From: Auanema rhodensis
Taxonomy: Eukaryota > Nematoda > Chromadorea > Rhabditida > Rhabditidae
DNA: 64,000 nt
Assembly: GCA_964057225.1 (NCBI GenBank)
Contig: OZ059895.1
Span: 558,001-622,000 of the forward strand
Reading direction: 5' to 3'
The position numbers and the translations under genes were made by a program. The notes under the pieces are model-generated. The model worked only from the letters and a program-made list of their open reading frames with translations, searched no databases and was not told the DNA's origin. Below, in pieces: positions 39,501-51,948 of this stretch. Numbering within the stretch: the first letter of the stretch is position 1; each line of letters begins with the position of its first letter.

Positions 39501-42500
39501 AATTTAGCAAAAAGTAGATGTTTTTAGATTCCTTTTTTTGAGGCAAAGACGATGGACAATGTTATTCAACGAAAAAATTAATTCTTCAGAGTGAAAATTG
39601 AGGATATAAGTGTGAACTTATATCAGTTGATATCTCGGTGCATTTTTAAGTTAGCGCAAATCTGATAACACAAATCGACGCAGCTTAAAAATCCGCATCG
39701 AATGCACTATACTACATTGAGAAACGCTTAATACAAAAATTAGTTATGATCGTTTGAAAAATGATGCATTAGTGTATGTTGAGTTTCCATGTACACTCAA
39801 CATTGCTTCCAAAAACATTTTGACAAAAATTTTTTCGAAAAATTTCAAAATAATTTAGCAAAAAGTAGATGTTTTTAGATTCCTTTTTTTGAGGCAAAGA
39901 CGATGGACAATGTTATTCAACGAAAAAATTAATTCTTCAGGGTGAAAATTGAGGATATAAGTGTGAACTTATATCAGTTGATATCTCGGTGCATTTTTAA
40001 GTTAGCGCAAATCTGATAACACAGATCGACGCAGCTTAAAAATCCGCATCGAATGCACTATACTACATTGAGAAACGCTTAATACAAAAATTAGTTATGA
40101 TCGTTTGAAAAATGATGCATTAGTGTATGTTGAGTTTCCATGTACACTCAACATTGCTTCCAAAAACATTTTGACAAAAATTTTTTCGAAACATTTCAAA
40201 ATAATTTAGCAAAAAGTAGATGTTTTTAGATTCCTTTTTTTGAGGCAAAGACGATGGACAATGTTATTCAACGAAAAAATTAATTCTTCAGGGTGAAAAT
40301 CGAGGATATAAGTGTGAACTTATATCAGTTGATATCTCGGTGCATTTTTAAGTTAGCGCAAATCTGATAACACAAATCGACGCAGCTTAAAAATCCGCAT
40401 CGAATGCACTATACTACATTGAGAAACGCTTAATACAAAAATTAGTTATGATCGTTTGAAAAATGATGCATTAGTGTATGTTGAGTTTCCATGTACACTC
40501 AACATTGCTTCCAAAAACATTTTGACAAAAATTTTTTCGAAAAATTTCAAAATAATTTAGCAAAAAGTAGATGTTTTTAGATTCCTTTTTTTGAGGCAAA
40601 GACGATGGACAATGTTATTCAACGAAAAAATTAATTCTTCAGGGTGAAAATTGAGGATATAAGTGTGAACTTATATCAGTTGATATCTCGGTGCATTTTT
40701 AAGTTAGCGCAAATCTGATAACACAGATCGACGCAGCTTAAAAATCCGCATCGAATGCGCTATACTACATTTAGAAACGCTTAATACAAAAATTAGTTAT
40801 GATCGTTTGAAAAATGATGCATTAGTGTATGTTGAGTTTCCATGTACACTCAACATTGCTTCCAAAAACATTTTGACAAAAATTTTTTCGAAACATTTCA
40901 AAATAATTTAGCAAAGAGTAGATGTTTTTAGATTCCTTTTTCTGAGGCAAAGACGATGGACAATGTTATTCAACGAAAAAATTAATTCTTCAGGGTGAAA
41001 ATCGAGGATATAAGTGTGAACTTATATCAGTTGATATCTCGGTGCATTTTTAAGTTAGCGCAAATCTGATAACACAAATCGACGCAGCTTAAAAATCCGC
41101 ATCGAATGCACTATACTACATTGAGAAACGCTTAATACAAAAATTAGTTATGATCGTTTGAAAAATGATGCAATAGTGTATGTTGAGTTTCCATGTACAC
41201 TCAACATTGCTTCCAAAAACATTTTGACAAAAATTTTTTCGAAACATTTCAAAATAATTTAGCAAAAAGTAGATGTTTTTAGATTCCTTTTTTCAAGGCA
41301 AAGACGATGGACAATGTTATTCAACGAAAAAATTAATTCTTCAGGGAGAAAATCGAGGATATAAGTGTGAACTTATATCAGTTGATATCTCGGTGCATTT
41401 TTAAGCTAGCGCAAATATGATAACACAGATCGACGCAGCTTAAAAATCCGCATCGAATGCACTATACTACATTGAGAAACGCTTAATACAAAAATTTGTT
41501 ATGATCGTTTGAAAAATGATGCATTAGTGTATGTTGAGTTTCCATGTACACTCAACATTGCTTCCAAAAACATTTTGACAAAAATTTTTTCGAAAAATTT
41601 CAAAATAATTTAGCAAAAAGTAGATGTTTTTAGATTCCTTTTTTCAAGGCAAAGACGATGGACAATGTTATTCAACGAAAAAATTAATTCTTCAGGGAGA
41701 AAATCGAGGATATAAGTGTGAACTTATATCAGTTGATATCTCGGTGCATTTTTAAGCTAGCGCAAATCTGATAACACAGATCGACGCAGCTTAAAAATCC
41801 GCATCGAGTGCACTATACTACATTGAGAAACGCTTAATACAAAAATTAGTTATGATCGTTTGAAAAATGATGCATTAGTGTATGTTGAGTTTCCATGTAC
41901 ACTCAACATTGCTTCCAAAAACATTTTGACAAAAATTTTTTCGAAAAATTTCAAAATAATTTAGCAAAAAGTAGATGTTTTTAGATTCCTTTTTTTGAGG
42001 CAAAGACGATGGACAATGTTATTCAACGAAAAAATTAATTCTTCAGGGTGAAAATTGAGGATATAAGTGTGAACTTATATCAGTTGATATCTCGGTGCAT
42101 TTTTAAGTTAGCGCAAATCTGATAACACAAATCGACGCAGCTTAAAAATCCGCATCGAATGCACTATACTACATTGAGAAACGCTTAATACAAAAATTAG
42201 TTATGATCGTTTGAAAAATGATGCATTAGTGTATGTTGAGTTTCCATGTACACTCAACATTGCTTCCAAAAACATTTTGACAAAAATTTTTTCGAAAAAT
42301 TTCAAAATAATTTAGCAAAAAGTAGATGTTTTTAGATTCCTTTTTTTGAGGCAAAGACGATGGACAATGTTATTCAACGAAAAAATTAATTCTTCAGGGT
42401 GAAAATTGAGGATATAAGTGTGAACTTATATCAGTTGATATCTCGGTGCATTTTTAAGTTAGCGCAAATCTGATAACACAGATCGACGCAGCTTAAAAAT

Positions 42501-42822
42501 CCGCATCGAATGCGCTATACTACATTTAGAAACGCTTAATACAAAAATTAGTTATGATCGTTTGAAAAATGATGCATTAGTGTATGTTGAGTTTCCATGT
42601 ACACTCAACATTGCTTCCAAAAACATTTTGACAAAAATTTTTTCGAAACATTTCAAAATAATTTAGCAAAGAGTAGATGTTTTTAGATTCCTTTTTTTGA
42701 GGCAAAGACGATGGACAATGTTATTCAACGAAAAAATTAATTCTTCAGGGTGAAAATCGAGGATATAAGTGTGAACTTATATCAGTTGATATCTCGGTGC
42801 ATTTTTAAGTTAGCGCAAATCT
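36505..42822. repeat. HOR domain 7: shuffled P/N/Q/R/S/T/U monomers with a 5-mer pair
   Basis: 36505-38259 and 38260-40014 align as two 5-mers: P'-N'-Q-P-Q and P'-N'-Q-P-R, where P' lacks the cagagtg of P, N' has 10g, and Q is 10a with cagggag. From 40015 the order is N'-R-S-T-U (to 41769) and then P'-R-S (to 42822). These are incomplete versions of the 6-mer at 32293-36504. All monomers are 351 bp and in phase, so the shuffling did not break register. Confidence 0.78.
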
Positions 42823-44928
42823 GATAACACAAATCGACGCAGCTTAAAAATCCGCATCGAATGCACTATACTACATTGAGAAACGCTTAATACAAAAATT
42901 AGTTATGATCGTTTGAAAAATGATGCAATAGTGTATGTTGAGTTTCCATGTACACTCAACATTGCTTCCAAAAACATTTTGACAAAAATTTTTTCGAAAC
43001 ATTTCAAAATAATTTAGCAAAAAGTAGATGTTTTTAGATTCCTTTTTTCAAGGCAAAGACGATGGACAATGTTATTCAACGAAAAAATTAATTCTTCAGG
43101 GAGAAAATCGAGGATATAAGTGTGAACTTATATCAGTTGATATCTCGGTGCATTTTTAAGCTAGCGCAAATCTGATAACACAAATCGACGCAGCTTAAAA
43201 ATCCGCATCGAATGCACTATACTACATTGAGAAACGCTTAATACAAAAATTAGTTATGATCGTTTGAAAAATGATGCATTAGTGTATGTTGAGTTTCCAT
43301 GTACACTCAACATTGCTTCCAAAAACATTTTGACAAAATTTTTTTTGAAAAATTTCAAAATAATTTAGCAAAAAGTAGATGTTTTTAGATTCCATTTTTC
43401 AAAGCAAAGACGATGGACAATGTTATTCAACGAAAAAATTAATTCTTCAGGGTGAAAATCGAGGATATAAGTGTGAACTTATATCAGTTGATATCTCGGT
43501 GCATTTTTAAGTTAGCGCAAATCTGATAACACAGATCGACGCAGCTTAAAAATTCGGATCGAATGCACTATACTACATTGAGAAACGCTTAATACAAAAA
43601 TTAGTTATGATCGTTTGAAAAATGATGCATTAGTGTATGTTGAGTTTCCATGTACACTCAACATTGCTTCCAAAAACATTTTGACAAAAATTTTTTCGAA
43701 ACATTTCAAAATAATTTAGCAAAGAGTAGATGTTTTTAGATTCCTTTTTTTGAGGCAAAGACGATGGACAATGTTATTCAACGAAAAAATTAATTCTTCA
43801 GGGTGAAAATCGAGGATATAAGTGTGAACTTATATCAGTTGATATCTCGGTGCATTTTTAAGTTAGCGCAAATCTGATAACACAAATCGACGCAGCTTAA
43901 AAATCCGCATCGAATGCACTATACTACATTGAGAAACGCTTAATACAAAAATTAGTTATGATCGTTTGAAAAATGATGCAATAGTGTATGTTGAGTTTCC
44001 ATGTACACTCAACATTGCTTCCAAAAACATTTTGACAAAAATTTTTTCGAAACATTTCAAAATAATTTAGCAAAAAGTAGATGTTTTTAGATTCCTTTTT
44101 TCAAGGCAAAGACGATGGACAATGTTATTCAACGAAAAAATTAATTCTTCAGGGAGAAAATCGAGGATATAAGTGTGAACTTATATCAGTTGATATCTCG
44201 GTGCATTTTTAAGCTAGCGCAAATCTGATAACACAAATCGACGCAGCTTAAAAATCCGCATCGAATGCACTATACTACATTGAGAAACGCTTAATACAAA
44301 AATTAGTTATGATCGTTTGAAAAATGATGCATTAGTGTATGTTGAGTTTCCATGTACACTCAACATTGCTTCCAAAAACATTTTGACAAAATTTTTTTTG
44401 AAAAATTTCAAAATAATTTAGCAAAAAGTAGATGTTTTTAGATTCCATTTTTCAAAGCAAAGACGATGGACAATGTTATTCAACGAAAAAATTAATTCTT
44501 CAGGGTGAAAATCGAGGATATAAGTGTGAACTTATATCAGTTGATATCTCGGTGCATTTTTAAGTTAGCGCAAATCTGATAACACAGATCGACGCAGCTT
44601 AAAAATTCGGATCGAATGCACTATACTACATTGAGAAACGCTTAATACAAAAATTAGTTATGATCGTTTGAAAAATGATGCATTAGTGTATGTTGAGTTT
44701 CCATGTACACTCAACATTGCTTCCAAAAACATTTTGACAAAAATTTTTTCGAAAAATTTCAAAATAACTTAGCAAAAAGTAGATGTTTTTAGATTCCATT
44801 TTTCAAGGCAAAGACAATGGACAATGTTATTCAACGAAAAAAATGATTCTTCAGGGTGAAAATCGAGGATATAAGTGTGAACTTATATCAGTTGATATCT
44901 CGGTGCATTTTTAAGCTAGCGCAAATAT
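42823..44928. repeat. HOR domain 8: 3-mer T-V-O (1053 bp), two units
   Basis: Units are 42823-43875 and 43876-44928. V (43174, 44227) has an unusual T run, 'attttttttg', where other copies have 'attttttcg', removing the CpG at 173-174, and a 'ccatttttcaaag' 3' half. The third monomer at 43525 is a hybrid: 'attcggatcg' as in O, then 178c, 200g and 'ttttgagg' as in S. In the second unit (44578) it is a normal O with 'gacaatgg' and 266a/268g. Confidence 0.82.
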
Positions 44929-47900
44929 GATAACACAGATCGACGCAGCTTAAAAATCCGCATCGAATGCACTATACTACATTGAGAAACGCTTAATACA
45001 AAAATTTGTTATGATCGTTTGAAAAATGATGCATTAGTGTATGTTGAGTTTCCATGTACACTCAACATTGCTTCCAAAAACATTTTGGCAAAAATTTTTT
45101 CGAAACATTTCGAAATAATTTAGCAAAAAGTAGATGTTTTTAGATTCCTTTTTTCAAGGCAAAGACGATGGACAATGTTATTCAACGAAAAAATTAATTC
45201 TTCAGGGTGAAAATCGAGGATATAAGTGTGAACTTATATCAGTTGATATCTCGGTGCATTTTTAAGCTAGCGCAAATCTGATAACACAGATCGACGCAGC
45301 TTAAAAATCCGCATCGAATGCACTATACTACATTGAGAAACGCTTAATACAAAAATTAGTTATGATCGTTTGAAAAATGATGCATTAGTGTATGTTGAGT
45401 TTCCATGTACACTCAACATTGCTTCCAAAAACATTTTGACAAAAAGTTTTTCGAAAAATTTCAAAATAATTTAGCAAAAAGTAGATGTTTTTAGATTTCT
45501 TTTTTCAAGGCAAAGACGATGGACAATGTTATTCAACGAAAAAAATGATTCTTCAGGGTGAAAATCGAGGATATAAGTGTGAACTTATATCAGTTGATAT
45601 CTCGGTGCATTTTTAAGCTAGCGCAAATATGATAACACAGATCGACGCAGCTTAAAAATCCGCATCGAATGCACTATACTACATTGAGAAACGCTTAATA
45701 CACAAATTAGTTATGATCGTTTGAAAAATGATGCATTAGTGTATGTTGAGTTTCCATGTACACTCAACATTGCTTCCAAAAACATTTTGACAAAAATTTT
45801 TTCGAAAAATTTCAAAATAATTTAGCAAAAAGTAGATGTTTTTAGATTCCATTTTTCAAGGCAAAGACGATGGACAATGTTATTCAACGAAAAAATTAAT
45901 TATTCAGGGTGAAAATCGAGGATATAAGTGTGAACTTATATCAGTTGATATCTCGGTGCATTTTCAAGCTAGCGCAAATCTGATAACACAGATCGACGCA
46001 GCTTAAAAATCCGCATCGAATGCACTATACTACATTGAGAAACGCTTGATACAAAAATTAGTTATGATTGTTTGAAAAATGATGCATTAGTGTATGTTGA
46101 GTTTCCATGTACACTCAACATTGCTTCCAAAAACATTTTGACAAAAATTTTTTCGAAAAATTTCAAAATAATTTAGCAAAAAGTAGATGTTTTTAGATTT
46201 TTTTTTTCAAGGCAAAGACGATGGACAATGCTATTCAACGAAAAAATTAATTCTTCAGGGTGAAAATCGAGGATATAAGTGTGAACTTATATCAGTTGAT
46301 ATCTCGGTGCATTTTTGAGCTAGCGCAAATCTGATAACACAGATCGACGCAGCTTAAAAATCCGCATCGAATGCACTATACTGCATTGAAAAACGCTTGA
46401 TACAAAAATTAGTTATGATTGTTTGAAAAATGATGCATTAGTGTATGTTGAGTTTCCATGTACACTCAACATTGCTTCCAAAAACATTTTGACAAAAATT
46501 TTTTCGAAAAATTTCAAAATAATTTAGCAAAAAGTAGATGTTTTTAGATTCCTTTTTTTAAGGCAAAGACGATGGACAATGTTATTCAACGAAAAAATTA
46601 ATTCTTCAGGGTGAAAATCGAGGATATAAGTGTGAACTTATATCAGTTGATATCTCGGTGCACTTTTAAGTTAGCGCAAATCTGATAACACAGATCGACG
46701 CAGCTTAAAAATCCGCATCGAATGCACTATACTACATTGAGAAACGCTTAATACAAAAATTAGTTATGATCGTTTGAAAAATGATGCATTAGTGTATGTT
46801 GAGTTTCCATGTACACTCAACATTGCTTCCAAAAACATTTTGACAAAAATTTTTTCGAAACATTTCAAAATAATTTAGCAAAAAGTAGATGTTTTTAGAT
46901 TCCTTTTTTTGAGGCAATGACGATGGACAATGTTATTCAACGAAAAAATTAATTCTTCAGGGTGAAAATTGAGGATATAAGTGTGAACTTATATCAGTTG
47001 ATATCTCGGTGCATTTTTAAGCTAGCGCAAATCTGATAACACAAATCGACGCAGCTTAAAAATCCGCATCGAATGCACTATACTACATTGAGAAACGCTT
47101 AATACAAAAATTAGTTATGATCGTTTGAGAAATGATGCATTAGTGTATGTTGAGTTTCCATGTACACTCAACATTGCTTCCAAAAACATTTTGGCAAAAA
47201 TTTTTTCGAAACATTTCAAAATAATTTAGCAAAAAGTAGATGTTTTTAGATTCCTTTTTTCAAGGCAAAGACGATGGACAATGTTATTCAACGAAAAAAT
47301 TAATTCTTCAGGGTGAAAATCGAGGATATAAGTGTGAACTTATATCAGTTGATATCTCGGTGCATTTTTAAGCTAGCGCAAATCTGATAACACAGATCGA
47401 CGCAGCTTAAAAATCCGCATCGAATGCACTATACTACATTGAGAAACGCTTAATACAAAAATTAGTTATGATCGTTTGAAAAATGATGCATTAGTGTATG
47501 TTGAGTTTCCATGTACACTCAACATTGCTTCCAAAAACATTTTGACAAAAAGTTTTTCGAAAAATTTCAAAATAATTTAGCAAAAAGTAGATGTTTTTAG
47601 ATTTCTTTTCTCAAGGCAAAGACGATGGACAATGTTATTCAACGAAAAAATTAATTCTTCAGGGTGAAAATCGAGGATATAAGTGTGAACTTATATCAGT
47701 TGATATCTCGGTGCATTTTTAAGCTAGCGCAAATCTGATAACACAGATCGACGCAGCTTAAAAATCCGCATCGAATGCAATATACTACATTGAGAAACGC
47801 TTAATACAAAAATTAGTTATGATCGTTTGAAAAATGATGCATTAGTGTATGTTGAGTTTCCATGTACACTCAACATTGCTTCCAAAAACATTTTGACAAA

Positions 47901-48789
47901 AAGTTTTTCGAAAAATTTCAAAATAATTTAGCAAAAAGTAGATGTTTTTAGATTTCTTTTCTCAAGGCAAAGACGATGGACAATGTTATTCAACGAAAAA
48001 ATTAATTCTTCAGGGTGAAAATCGAGGATATAAGTGTGAACTTATATCAGTTGATATCTCGGTGCATTTTTAAGCTAGCGCAAATCTGATAACACAGATC
48101 GACGCAGCTTAAAAATTCGCATCGAGTGCACTATACTACATTGAGAAACGCTTAATACAAAAATTAGTTATGATCGTTTGAAAAATGATGCATTAGTGTA
48201 TGTTGAGTTTCCATGTACACTCAACATTGCTTCCAAAAACATTTTGACAAAAATTTTTTCGAAAAATTTCAAAATAATTTAGCAAAAAGTAGATGTTTTT
48301 AGATTCCATTTTTCAAAGCAAAGACGATGGACAATGTTATTCAACGAAAAAATTAATTCTTCAGGGTGAAAATCGAGGATATAAGTGTGAACTTATATCA
48401 GTTGATATCTCGGTGCACTTTTAAGTTAGCGCAAATCTGATAACACAGATCGACGCAGCTTAAAAATCCGCATCGAATGCAATATACTACATTGAGAAAC
48501 GCTTAATACAAAAATTAGTTATGATCGTTTGAAAAATGATGCATTAGTGTATGTTGAGTTTCCATGTACACTCAACATTGCTTCCAAAAACATTTTGACA
48601 AAAATTTTTTCGAAACATTTCAAAATAATTTAGCAAAAAGTAGATGTTTTTAGATTCCTTTTTTTGAGGCAATGACGATGGACAATGTTATTCAACGAAA
48701 AAATTAATTCTTCAGGGTGAAAATTGAGGATATAAGTGTGAACTTATATCAGTTGATATCTCGGTGCATTTTTAAGCTAGCGCAAATCT
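44929..48789. repeat. Diverged mixed segment with many private changes
   Basis: Eleven monomers follow no short HOR. 44929 is C-like with 'ttttggca'; 45280 is G with an O-type 266-268 patch. The three at 45631-46683 hold most private changes: 'acacaaatt', 'attattcag', 'gattgtttg' in two copies, 'caatgctatt', 'actgcattg' and altered 331-339 ends. A 5-mer trace remains: 46333/48088 share 'gcacttttaag' and 46684/48439 share 'caatgacg', 1755 bp apart. The G copies at 47386 and 47737 share 'ttttctcaagg'. This is the least homogenised part of the window. Confidence 0.78.
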
Positions 48790-51700
48790 GATAACACAAA
48801 TCGACGCAGCTTAAAAATCCGCATCGAATGCACTATACTACATTGAAAAACGCTTAATACAAAAATTAGTTATGATCGTTTGAAAAATGATGCATTAGTG
48901 TATGTTGAGTTTCCATGTACACTCAACATTGCTTCCAAAAACATTTTGACAAAAATTTTTTCGAAAAATTTCAAAATAATTTAGCAAAAAGTAGATGTTT
49001 TTAGATTCCATTTTTCAAGGCAAAGACAATGGACAATGTTATTCAACGAAAAAAATGATTCTTCAGGGTGAAAATCGAGGATATAAGTGTGAACTTATAT
49101 CAGTTGATATCTCGGTGCATTTTTAAGCTAGCGCAAATATGATAACACAGATCGACGCAGCTTAAAAATCCGCATCGAATGCACTATACTACATTGAGAA
49201 ACGCTTAATACAAAAATTTGTTATGATCGTTTGAAAAATGATGCATTAGTGTATGTTGAGTTTCCATGTACACTCAACATTGCTTCCAAAAACATTTTGA
49301 CAAAAATTTTTTCGAAACATTTCAAAATAATTTAGCAAAAAGTAGATGTTTTTAGATTCCTTTTTTCAAGGCAAAGACGATGGACAATGTTATTCAACGA
49401 AAAAATTAATTCTTCAGGGTGAAACTCGAGGATATAAGTGTGAACTTATATCAGTTGATATCTCGGTGCATTTTTAAGCTAGCGCAAATCTGATAACACA
49501 AATCGACGCAGCTTAAAAATCCGCATCGAATGCACTATACTACATTGAGAAACGCTTAATACAAAAATTAGTTATGATCGTTTGAAAAATGATGCATTAG
49601 TGTATGTTGAGTTTCCATGTACACTCAACATTGCTTCCAAAAACATTTTGACAAAAATTTTTTCGAAAAATTTCAAAATAATTTAGCAAAAAGTAGATGT
49701 TTTTAGATTTCATTTTTCAAGGCAAAGACGATAGACAATGTTATTCAACGAAAAAATTAATTCTTCAGGGTGAAAATCGAGGATATAAGTGTGAACTTAT
49801 ATCAGTTGATATCTCGGTGCATTTTTCAGCTAGCGCAAATCTGATAACACAGATCGACGCAGCTTAAAAATCCGCATCGAATGCACTATACTACATTGAA
49901 AAACGCTTAATACAAAAATTAGTTATGATCGTTTGAAAAATGATGCATTAGTGTATGTTGAGTTTCCATGTACACTCAACATTGCTTCCAAAAACATTTT
50001 GACAAAAATTTTTTCGAAAAATTTCAAAATAATTTAGCAAAAAGTAGATGTTTTTAGATTCCATTTTTCAAGGCAAAGACAATGGACAATGTTATTCAAC
50101 GAAAAAAATGATTCTTCAGGGTGAAAATCGAGGATATAAGTGTGAACTTATATCAGTTGATATCTCGGTGCATTTTTAAGCTAGCGCAAATATGATAACA
50201 CAGATCGACGCAGCTTAAAAATCCGCATCGAATGCACTATACTACATTGAGAAACGCTTAATACAAAAATTTGTTATGATCGTTTGAAAAATGATGCATT
50301 AGTGTATGTTGAGTTTCCATGTACACTCAACATTGCTTCCAAAAACATTTTGACAAAAATTTTTTCGAAACATTTCAAAATAATTTAGCAAAAAGTAGAT
50401 GTTTTTAGATTCCTTTTTTCAAGGCAAAGACGATGGACAATGTTATTCAACGAAAAAATTATTTCTTCAGGGTGAAAATCGAGGATATAAGTGTGAACTT
50501 ATATCAGTTGATATCTCGGTGCATTTTTAAGCTAGCGCAAATCTGATAACACAAATCGACGCAGCTTAAAAATCCGCATCGAATGCACTATACTACATTG
50601 AGAAACGCTTAATACAAAAATTAGTTATGATCGTTTGAAAAATGATGCATTAGTGTATGTTGAGTTTCCATGTACACTCAACATTGCTTCCAAAAACATT
50701 TTGACAAAAATTTTTTCGAAAAATTTCAAAATAATTTAGCAAAAAGTAGATGTTTTTAGATTTCATTTTTCAAGGCAAAGACGATAGACAATGTTATTCA
50801 ACGAAAAAATTAATTCTTCAGGGTGAAAATCGAGGATATAAGTGTGAACTTATATCAGTTGATATCTCGGTGCATTTTTCAGCTAGCGCAAATCTGATAA
50901 CACAGATCGACGCAGCTTAAAAATCCGCATCGAATGCACTATACTACATTGAAAAACGCTTAATACAAAAATTAGTTATGATCGTTTGAAAAATGATGCA
51001 TTAGTGTATGTTGAGTTTCCATGTACACTCAACATTGCTTCCAAAAACATTTTGACAAAAATTTTTTCGAAAAATTTCAAAATAATTTAGCAAAAAGTAG
51101 ATGTTTTTAGATTCCATTTTTCAAGGCAAAGACAATGGACAATGTTATTCAACGAAAAAAATGATTCTTCAGGGTGAAAATCGAGGATATAAGTGTGAAC
51201 TTATATCAGTTGATATCTCGGTGCATTTTTAAGCTAGCGCAAATATGATAACACAGATCGACGCAGCTTAAAAATCCGCATCGAATGCACTATACTACAT
51301 TGAGAAACGCTTAATACAAAAATTTGTTATGATCGTTTGAAAAATGATGCATTAGTGTATGTTGAGTTTCCATGTACACTCAACATTGCTTCCAAAAACA
51401 TTTTGACAAAAATTTTTTCGAAACATTTCAAAATAATTTAGCAAAAAGTAGATGTTTTTAGATTCCTTTTTTCAAGGCAAAGACGATGGACAATGTTATT
51501 CAACGAAAAAATTAATTCTTCAGGGTGAAAATCGAGGATATAAGTGTGAACTTATATCAGTTGATATCTCGGTGCATTTTTAAGCTAGCGCAAATCTGAT
51601 AACACAAATCGACGCAGCTTAAAAATCCGCATCGAATGCACTATACTACATTGAGAAACGCTTAATACAAAAATTAGTTATGATCGTTTGAAAAATGATG

Positions 51701-51948
51701 CATTAGTGTATGTTGAGTTTCCATGTACACTCAACATTGCTTCCAAAAACATTTTGACAAAAATTTTTTCGAAAAATTTCAAAATAATTTAGCAAAAAGT
51801 AGATGTTTTTAGATTTCATTTTTCAAGGCAAAGACGATAGACAATGTTATTCAACGAAAAAATTAATTCTTCAGGGTGAAAATCGAGGATATAAGTGTGA
51901 ACTTATATCAGTTGATATCTCGGTGCATTTTTAAGCTAGCGCAAATCT
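48790..51948. repeat. HOR domain 9: 3-mer O-C-F (1053 bp), three units
   Basis: Units start at 48790, 49843 and 50896. The O-like member has 'cattgaaaaacg', 'gacaatgg' and 266a/268g. The C member is preceded by 'aaatatg' and has 79t and 178c. The F member has 10a and 'tttcattttt' with 242a, and ends 'tttttcagct' in the first two units. The last two units look nearly identical; differences noticed are 'attatttctt' near 50459 and the end of the final F. The first unit also differs at 10a and 'gaaactcgag'. Confidence 0.88.
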
